From Hypomyces perniciosus (taxonomy: Eukaryota; Ascomycota; Sordariomycetes; Hypocreales; Hypocreaceae): DNA of 64,000 nucleotides. The stretch lies in NCBI GenBank assembly GCA_008477525.1, contig SPDT01000006.1, forward strand, positions 3,003,501-3,067,500, in the 5' to 3' direction. This document shows, piece after piece, positions 56,199 to 64,000 of the stretch (position 1 is the stretch's first letter; each line of letters starts with the position of its first letter). A program made the position numbers and the translations under genes. Below the pieces are notes generated by a model, which did no database searches, was not told the DNA's origin, and saw only the letters and a program-made list of their open reading frames with translations.

Positions 56199-59100
56199 TT
56201 ACCAGAAGACCCATTTCCTCTTGCGAACATCCGATTCAATCATTGCATCATGGAAAGCATCGTGTGCACCCAAGCCCTGCCCGTTATTGTTCATTGAGCC
56301 GATGTGATCCATGTGAGTGATCATCCCAAACGCCGGCCGACACATGTCCTCGAAAGCACCCCCCAATTGGTCTGCATCCCAAGAAGCCTTTTCTCCATAT
56401 TCCAAGTCGGTGTTCTGGTCAAACAACTCCTTTGTTGAGGAGGACGATATCGAGGCTTCAAACCACTGGTGCGGAATGCCACCCTCAGGACTGGCACTTG
56501 GGCGAGACCAAACCCTGCTTTTTTTGCCCTTGGGGGCCCTCTTTGCAGACGTACTCTCTTGCATTGCCCATGTCATCGTGATGGCAAGCTCACTACCTTG
56601 CTTTGCTTGGCGGTATCGCGCAACTTGTCGAATGTTGATGCACTCAATGCTTGCCTCTAGCTCCCCTTCCTCCGGTGTCTCAATTGTCACAGCTTCCGCA
56701 CCATCCGTGCTACGACATCGTTAGCATACAATTCCTTCCTATTTCTCCCCTCGATGTATCTTACCAAACGGCAGTCAAAGCGATCAAAGTCTCCGCGAAG
56801 GCTCTGTATTTGGGGTCCGTGTGTAGAGGGCTTGACCGTGTCGCGCACGCTTTCATGTCCCATGCGCGATGAGGGCAGTGTAGGTAAACTGTGAAGACTT
56901 CCTGACGCAGACCTCTGCACCTGTACCGGAATGTCTCGGCGTCGACCTCAACAACAAAGCGTCTGTCTTGGTTGTTACCGAAACTGCAAACAAAGTCGTA
57001 CCATGTCTCTTTCTCGAAAGGTCTCCAGCGGGCCTCCCCAGGTGGGTTTATTCGTGCTAACCGATCTGCATCCTCCCCCATTGTCGTGAGAATTGACGAA
57101 AAACCTATACGGCTTTGCTGGAACTTTGGGTTGTTTAGAAATTCGAATGCTTCATCCACAGTAAAGGATGGCCCTGAACCACTATTGACCAGATTGTGCG
57201 CTATTTGCTTGATGTAAATGCGCCCAAACTTGACCTCAAGGGAGACGTATCCAGGAGTCATTTGAAGAATCTTGGTCTTATTCTTGAGTTCGAGTTCAGT
57301 GCTGAGGAGTACTTCGCTCTTCACCATCAAGGACTCTGTATACTCATTGCGTGGTTTTTCGGCCACAGGCAGTTTCACCTGGCTATCGTTTCTTCCGCCA
57401 TGAGGAGAGACCGCCCCCTTGGACGCCAGAGCATGGCGCTCAAATTCAGACTCAGGCAGCTCGCGGTTTGCATTGCTCCTAAAGTCCGGAAACCTTGGCG
57501 GAGCTTGTTGAGCACGGCCCAAGACATTGGGATTATTTAACTTGGTAGCATCGCTATAACTGAGCGGCTTTTTGGCCTGCTTTATTGGAGACGTCGGCAT
57601 TCTTCCCACTTTGGGCCATTCAGAGTCAAGCTATGTTATAAGTCCATTAACGCACGTCACTGGAATTACTTGGAGTTTGTGGCCAACTCACAGCTGTATT
57701 TGGGCTTGGCTTTGTTTTGCCCCAATTTGCAGGTGTTCCAGATGGTGTCGAAGTGACCCCTTTCTCGGAGACTCGCCCGTCTTGACTTGCCATTTGGTTA
57801 ACCAGCGCGGCCCCCTCACTCTTGGAAGCTGGACTGCCTTGGTTTCCCGGTGAGGGCAAGTTATTCGCTCGTCGAGATCTGTCACGGCTACCTTGTTGAT
57901 TCATGGTCCGGAAGAGCTCCTTCGGCTTGTGATCCAGCAATCCAAACTGGGCGACAAAATCGGGATCCTCGCCAGTATTTGAGACATGATCCTGGGATTC
58001 AAGAGGATTGTCATTTACTGTCAAGGCCGACAGTTCCTCCAGTCCAAATGTGTTGATCAGCCCTCTCCCTCCCCCCGAGTTCGAGAAATTGGGGGCGCAA
58101 GCATCTCGACGCTGATCGAGTGCGAGAGCTGTACCCTGAAAACAAGGTCCTCGCTCAGACTGTGGTTCATCTCCGAGCCATATCAGATCGTCAGATTGTT
58201 CAAATGGGCTCATATTCTGCTTCCTCAATGGCTCCATGCATGATGTGATGTTGGGGGCAATGCGATTCACGTTTCCATCGGCTCCCAGGCCTTCATCATC
58301 AGATTGACCAAACGATATCAAAAGCTCCGACAGATTTTCCGTTTTTGGATCCTCCTTTGTCGTGACATCCTTTGTGGCATCCTTCACGCTGTTTCTCCAG
58401 TTCGAGATGACACTTTGAGGTGTCGGCATAGCTTCCAAAGGTGCAGTTTGCAGCACAGTGGCGGTGGGCTGAGCATTTAAACTCAAAACCTTCTGCTCGA
58501 TTTCTTGTTTTCTCAAGGAGAGATTGCTGTTGACGACAGCTTCTGACTTGTGAGATGACGAGTCCTTTCTATCATGCACATGCACATGCGCAGGCACAGG
58601 AGCCACGGCCGTCTTTCCTTCAGCTGCAAGGGAGACTTGATTAAGCCCTCCTTTAGCAGGGTTATGAGAGACTTGATGAGAAACCCCTCGCAGTGCAGTC
58701 GATGGAGCAGGGCCCTGCTGAGGCTTAGAGACTCCGCGAGGTGCGTCCAGGGGCTGCGTTTTGAAACCAGGCGAGGCCGCTTTACTTCGAAAGATACACC
58801 TGTTGAAAGGGCTGAAGGTCTTGGAGAAATCGGTATCCGGGCCGTCTTGCAAGGGATAGACTGTTTTGTCAAAGATCCATCGTTCATGCCTATCCTGTAC
58901 CTCTGTCCTTAGAGTCGCAGCGCCCATAAGTAAACGATGTTCGTCGGTGAGAGAGGAATTGTCGGGCTGTACGTATGTTGTTCGAACCAGTCCGATATGC
59001 GAAAGCCATTTATAGGCGATTTTGAGAGGACCTGAGCCCTCTGTGAGAATAAAATGAGCCGTGGAACAAGGTTTAGTGGTCTAAACGTGTTAGAGATCTT

Positions 59101-59916
59101 TCGACACACAGTCACTCAAAAACTTACCATGAAGGAAAACATGGTTCCCAGTTTCTTGACTGCCCTTTGCACGGCCTCCATGGATTCATCTGTTCCAATA
59201 TAGATGAGGTTTTCCCTCATGTTGTAGGATATCTGGCACTTCATCAATTCCTCAAACTCATTGACCGTGGCAGGCGCATTTTCGTCTTTCGACACAAAGC
59301 GGAATCCGGCAAGAAGATTCTCAATCGTGCCACCATGCCCATGCTCAAGTCCTCTCCAAACGGCCTTGAACGCGAGACAAAGCATGGTTTCAGGGAATCG
59401 GTACGCCTCGAATGCGATATATAAATCGCTTCCTAGATCTTGATAAGTAGGCCATGGGATAACTCGGGGATCTTCTGTAACAATAACAACATCGGGCGGA
59501 GCCGTGTCATCGTCAGATTCATCCTGGTTTGCCACCCGGACATCAACCGCGTCGGTCTCCTCCTCCAGCATTATCAGAAGGAGACTCTGGATGAGCTCTG
59601 TAGCTTCGTGTCGGCTTTTGGCGGTCGTGATACACTTGAGCCATGGTATCTCAGGCTCATAGAGAATCTCGATGATTTCACCCTGGGTGTTGGTCAGCGT
59701 GGCCTGGATATAATGAGTTCATGAAGCATTTCTTACCTCTGGGAGAGCAGACTTCGCTGTTTCGACGACATATTGAACGCCCTTCGGGAGCAAAGGCGGG
59801 TTACAGGTGATGTAAAACTCGACAAAGCCACTGGATTCATCCATGTTGAACAAAATAGGCCCGCAAGACTCAAACGAAACCCCCGCAACGTTAAACGAGA
59901 AGGGGCGGCATGCCAA
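56199..59916 (-). CDS. Large uncharacterised protein, about 1,150 aa, five exons
   Basis: Minus strand. Exons: 59737-59916 (start unresolved), 59128-59682, 57692-59038, 56765-57630 and 56199-56709; all splice junctions keep frame, with GT-AG ends and CTAAC or CTGAC branch sites. The N-terminal third is folded-looking (FSFNVAGVSFESCGP; later IPWPTYQDLGSDLYIAF). The middle (about residues 290-700) is Ser/Pro/Gln-rich and probably disordered. Another ordered block (GYVSLEVKFGRIYIKQIAHN, then FEKETWYDFVCSF) follows, and the C-terminus is low complexity. There is no signal peptide or membrane helix. No ATG lies between the upstream in-frame TAA and FNM at 59844, so either a first exon lies upstream (an acceptor AAG at about 59927 is possible) or translation starts at 59844. 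I do not recognise the family; the splicing and lack of stops say it is functional. Confidence 0.75.
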
Positions 59917-59928
59917 ACAGGAATCCTT

Positions 59929-61095
59929 GATGGATTATCAGGGGCGTCTGTTTGCTGATGTTAAGGAGGTAAACAGTCTGGGGGCAGCGAGCAGGTGCTT
60001 AAAAGAAGTCCCAGGGTTATGTCAAGTTGCCAGGTGACTGACTGGCAGGTGCAGGTCGGCACGATGCGTTATTGTTTTTGCCGAGGGCAATTCACTGCAC
60101 TGAAAAGACACTGCGTTGCGGCTTCGGACATTCTATTACTTCCGTGAATGTCGTATAGCAGAAAAGGTGAAACGGATAAACGATTTGTAAAGCAAGGCTG
60201 GATGAACGTCATGGAATCAAGTCTCCAAGAGGTTCCATTACTTGTCTACCTTGCCCCCTTCTTATCACGTCATAAACTTGCGACTGTCAGCTTGATTCGG
60301 AGCTGGTAATGGATAGACAAACCATTCACAATACCTTACCTCTCATGTCTGACTCTTCCATATATAAACATTATCAGCAGTACTTCGTAGACATTCAAAT
60401 CTTCAATTCCAAGCAGTCAACAAACACATTCAAGCGCACAACATTATATTTCATAGCCTGCCCGGGTATCCCGTTATCCCTAACAGTAGCCTACAAAGGA
60501 AAGACAAAATAAAACCTATACATAGTATGCCGTCATGCCCCTTGCCTTTGCTGTTCCTTCTTTGGTTCTTCTGTATTCCCGTTTGATCGCCCTCCTCTCG
60601 CAAGCTTTCTTTCTTTCCCTTTCTTTTGCGATGGATGCCTTCTCCCACACCCGTTAGCTTCGCCAAAAGCCAAACGCTGCATGATAAAAAAGTCAGATTC
60701 TTCCCTTTTGTTTGTCAAAAATGCACCCAACGCCAAGTGCGCCTCCAGCAGCGCAAAGCCCCTGTGTTCAAAGAGTGAAAAGAAAAGCAGCATATCCTAT
60801 GAGCAGCCAAATTAAATATCCCATCTATCTGTTAACTGAAACAAGACAAAGAAAGCCGAAAGGAACGTGGTATCATTATGCAGAGAGTACGATTGGCATG
60901 CGATCGGTGAATTCCGCAAAAGCGATATAGGAGATGTGAGGCAGAAGTGGATGCTGCGCCAAGAGGAGTCGCTGTATATAGTTGGGTGAGAATGTATCGG
61001 TAGGATGAGGGTATTGTAGACGTCGTGATTGAAGTCGTGATTAATCGAAAGGCCGGAATTTCAGTTGTAGAGAGAGGTTGTTAGATAAATTGAGC
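59929..61095. other. Intergenic between two minus-strand genes
   Basis: No gene supported. A plus-strand TATATAAAC box at 60360-60368 is followed by an A/C-rich leader-like stretch (about 60390-60450) but no substantial ORF. CT-rich tracts occur at 60590-60640. The part next to 61095 is the 3' flank of the She3-like gene. Confidence 0.4.
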
Positions 61096-62304
61096 TCACT
61101 GCGCGTCCTTGACATTCTTCTTGACGTTCAAAGCCCATTTTAGTTTGTCCAGTGTTGTCCTCGCGTCCTCCAATATCCTTTCTTGTTCTTCTTCCCTATT
61201 CTTTGCGTTTGTCTTAATGTCCCTGAGGTCATCCTCTTGAGCTTTCTTGTACTCCTCGAATAACCTCGCGATTTCCTCCTTTTCACGTCTTAGCTCCTTG
61301 ATATTGCTGTCCTGCTGCTCGCACAGATCTCGTAGTGTCTGAATCTTCTCGTCGTCTGACCTTCGTTCGTCGACAATGCCGTTGATCTCGTCTTTGAGTG
61401 TTGAGACTGCCCGGTTGACCTCATTGCCCTGATCTTGCCAGTGGGAGGAGATGGCGTTATATCGACCCTCCATCAACTGCGCATAGCTCGTTGCCTCGTC
61501 CACTTGAACCTTTGCATCGCGTTTGGCCTTTTCCATCTCGTCTCTCCAGTTCCTCTCTAGCTCCTGAGCCGCAACCGTCTTCCTCTTCTCCGTGTCGACC
61601 GTCGCAGTTAGAGCCTCCACCTGCCTCTCTTTCCTGGACAGCAATGTTTTCGTCACGTTGGCTTCTAGTAATCGGCTTTCGTAGTCGCTGATCATTCGCT
61701 CCATCTTATCTTCAATCAATTTTGCTGCTTGTTTTGCTTCCTCAGCTCGTAATCGTTCAATCTGGATCTCTCGTTTCAGGGCGTCGTTGTCGCTGACAAG
61801 CTTATTGATGACTCGACCCGTCTTCCCCAGTCCAGCCTTCCCAATGGTCGAGTCCCACTGTCCATTGTCCTGATCTCCATCTGATAACATGGACGCGTCC
61901 TGTGGCGGAGGAGACTGATCCACAGCTCTAAAGCTCGAAGTATTCCACCTTATTGGTGTTGTATCGACCATTGTCTCGCTCTTATGCTTCGGTCCGGGGG
62001 ACGGCGTTCTGTCGGATGGACTGGTCGTCACAACGGACAGTCCGCTTGTCTTGCTGTTGACGCTGCTTGACAAGCCACTGCTATGTTTGCTCTCGGGACT
62101 TGACTCGGAGCCTTCGAAGCTCGGGACGCTTCGAATCGTGGCCGCCCTTCCCAAGACCTGTTTCGTCGAGACGGAGTTTGCGCGACCCGGCATGCTGTTG
62201 ATGGCGGTGGTGGCAGGTGTCAAGGTTCTCTCTCCAGGCGAAGCATCTAGCAAGGGGGGTTTGGTTTTGGCGACGGGTTCCTCAGCTGCAGGCGGTGGCT
62301 GAGC
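61096..62304 (-). CDS. She3-like coiled-coil protein (SWI5-dependent HO expression 3 family)
   Basis: Minus strand, ending TGA 61096-61098. About 400 residues are readable: a Ser/Thr/Pro-rich N-terminal region with LGRAATIRSVPSFEGSES, then the conserved GKTGRVINKLVSDNDALKRE and a coiled coil to near the end (KLKWALNVKKNVKDAQ). The block from GKTGRV and the final LKWALNVKK are typical of fungal She3-type proteins. In yeast She3 is an adaptor linking mRNA cargo to a class V myosin; in moulds the role is less clear. No in-frame ATG precedes SMPGRANS. A CAG acceptor with upstream CTAAC suggests an intron ending at 62305 and a first exon further up, not identified. No lesions seen. Confidence 0.75.
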   Translation of the reverse strand, partial: AQPPPAAEEPVAKTKPPLLDASPGERTLTPATTAINSMPGRANSVSTKQVLGRAATIRSVPSFEGSESSPESKHSSGLSSSVNSKTSGLSVVTTSPSDRTPSPGPKHKSETMVDTTPIRWNTSSFRAVDQSPPPQDASMLSDGDQDNGQWDSTIGKAGLGKTGRVINKLVSDNDALKREIQIERLRAEEAKQAAKLIEDKMERMISDYESRLLEANVTKTLLSRKERQVEALTATVDTEKRKTVAAQELERNWRDEMEKAKRDAKVQVDEATSYAQLMEGRYNAISSHWQDQGNEVNRAVSTLKDEINGIVDERRSDDEKIQTLRDLCEQQDSNIKELRREKEEIARLFEEYKKAQEDDLRDIKTNAKNREEEQERILEDARTTLDKLKWALNVKKNVKDAQ

Positions 62305-64000
62305 ATCAGCAATTAGGCTCGTCAGAGGGATCAGTGGTGGTGGGCGAGTGCGTGTTAGAGTAGAGGAGGCAGTAGTATGGTTTGTTTATTTGGGTAAAAG
62401 ACTAGATCGGCCGGCAATTCCTTTGCGCGGGTCGATCCCGGCTGCTAACAGCAGCTGTAGTAGTAGCTACAAAGCCGGAGCAGAAGATGAGAGGACAGGC
62501 AAGAGGGCAGGAGAAAGAGGAAGAGAAAGAGAAAGAGAAAGAGAAAGGAGACGTGAGCGAGCGAGCGTACTGTTTGGAGTGTCCTGGTGAATGGAGAAAA
62601 TTTGTTTCTGGAGGCGACGAAGGGGCATCTTGTAGCTTCAGAGTAGGCTGTAGGCTGTAGACTGTAGGCTGGAGGCAATGCGGATTGACGTCGTTTTCGC
62701 TGCTGTTCAGCGCCCGAACAGCGGAGCCTGGCGCGTCTACAGTGGACCGTGGGAGTGTTAGGTATTGTAGTGTAATAGTGTAGTGTGGGAAGCAACCAGC
62801 CGGGCGTCTTGCATGAAGCTCGCTCACCAGCTGAAGAGGTCGCGAAGCGCTCGCAGGACTCGGGATAAGCGAAGATATATTATTGCCTACGAAATAATGC
62901 AAAAAAGAAGAGGAGCGGCGAAGCACTGCTACGAAGGTATTATTACTCATGCTCTGTCTGGACTCATGCATGCAGCTCATCTTTTAAAAGGGGCATCGAA
63001 TGAAAATGCATACATAAAAATTTTTTAAAAAAAAGAATAAACAAAAACAAAAAAAGCAAGGCCCCTCCCTCACTCATCACCCCTACAGCAGCCTCACTCT
63101 TTGTTTGCCTTCAACCAGACGTCAACAACACACTGAACACAGCCCACTCTGACGTCCGGGATCACCTGCAGGGGTATGCCCTGCGGGCTGAGCAACTCAC
63201 GTGCAGGGCTGCTCGCTGCCCGTGCAAGTGGCCGGGCAACGAACGGCTGACGCTCGTGTTCGCTGAGTAAAAGTAAGCAGAGGACATTGGGGGATTACAT
63301 TATTATATTATTGGTTGTGATGGAGAAGATTAAAAAAGCATGTGTTACATACTTTGTGGGATCCGCATAACCTTATTGATTGTTCCTTGCAAATAAACAT
63401 CTGGATCCGCATTCCTCTTACTAGGAATCTTCCATCTCCAAGTCTCATCCCAAGACAGTGGCTTATCCCTGCGATCCTGCCTTCAAAGGGGAACCTTGTT
63501 TACTTTGTACTGGAGTAGGTGCTTCGTACCACGTCGTTACAACCGAATCTCTCTACTCCGTACTGTTTCTACATCACATACGAAGTATATCCCATCAATT
63601 GATTTCCACTGTTGAATCACTTACTCCGTACACGTAGGAAACTTCTTCTCATCATCTGCCGTAGAAAATCACATCTGTTCATCTCTTGTGCAACTTTCCT
63701 TCTGCTAGCAACTACTAGCTAATGGTAGTACTACTTCGTACTTCGTACTACTACTATGTAGTCCCCCTGTCAGCCGTGATACACATCTAGAAACGATCCC
63801 TCGTCAACTCATCTTCACCCATCCTGTGTTCGCGTCTCGTATTGAGTTATGCCCATTAGTCTCCAGAGTCCAGCTATCCACATTCCCTTGTTTTTCTGAG
63901 GGACCCTGTAAACGCCTGCCCAATGCCCCGTTCGTACAAATTTTACACCTTATGTCAACATCCTCCATAACTTCTCGTCGTCCAGTTCAGTCCAGTCCAG
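62305..64000. other. Upstream region of the She3-like gene; no other gene seen
   Basis: A (GAAAGA)n purine run at 62518-62552 and a small TGTAGGCTGTAGACTG repeat at about 62648-62675 probably lie in the 5' leader or first intron. TACTTCGTA or TACTCCGTA motifs occur near 63555, 63625 and 63733. No ORF with recognisable content from 62980 to the window end. Confidence 0.45.

Noticed and set aside
55712..56239. Minus-strand open frame of 175 codons
   Set aside because: It overlaps the end of the large gene in another frame and runs into the gypsy fragment; composition shows hydrophobic low-complexity text without a domain.
62402..62980. Minus-strand frame of 192 codons with Ser/Phe repeats
   Set aside because: Driven by the (GAAAGA)n run; more likely leader or first-intron sequence of the She3-like gene.

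Overview
The window looks like nuclear DNA of a filamentous ascomycete (Pezizomycotina, probably a eurotiomycete). Introns are short (about 50-90 bp) with GTAAGT-type donors and CTAAC-type branch sites, promoters are CT-rich, and the protein families are typical of moulds. A 34-kb AT-rich block carries the mark of repeat-induced point mutation (RIP): C-to-T change, depleted CpA, and Gln/Arg codons turned into stops. Species-level identity cannot be read from the sequence. LEFT ARM (1-21.8 kb): a tiny Cys-rich protein gene (96-260); a 272-bp TA-flanked MITE (3188-3459); a four-exon peroxisomal 2,4-dienoyl-CoA reductase with a PTS1 tail (3934-5081); a membrane-anchored histidine-phosphatase-like protein (6387-7885); and, convergent with it, a five-exon MFS transporter (8226-10208, minus). 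From 10.85 to 20.8 kb lies a decaying cell-wall locus. It holds the 3' part of a GH55-LysM-WSC gene (minus) and the 3' part of a subgroup-C GH18 chitinase (plus), joined head to head at about 14.07 kb with both 5' halves missing. A frameshifted uncharacterised gene (17.85-18.83 kb) and a stop-riddled coding remnant (19.87-20.76 kb) follow. TRANSPOSON BLOCK (about 21.8-55.75 kb): nested LTR elements, many with intact target-site duplications (TSDs). An old minus-strand Ty3/gypsy element (F) carries a 1,131-bp short-LTR element that itself contains a RIP-inactivated ORF with 12-residue repeats. Plus-strand gypsy element E1 abuts F and was hit by Ty1/copia element A (minus, TSD AATAT). A was in turn hit by a same-family element B (plus, TSD TAAAT). 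E1 also carries a 511-bp TRIM (80-bp LTRs, TSD GTTAT) and ends at copia element C. C contains a barely mutated 262-bp solo LTR from a third family (TSD TCGCC). Fragments E2, D and E3 of the same gypsy and copia families fill the rest. E3 retains a chromodomain-like C-terminus and a polypurine tract. The copia elements and the TRIM both start with a primer-binding site resembling the anticodon region of initiator tRNA-Met, as in Drosophila copia and yeast Ty5. RIGHT ARM (55.75-64 kb): host sequence resumes abruptly with a roughly 1,150-residue uncharacterised five-exon protein (minus) and a She3-like coiled-coil protein (minus), both without obvious mutation. The last 1.7 kb has no recognisable gene.
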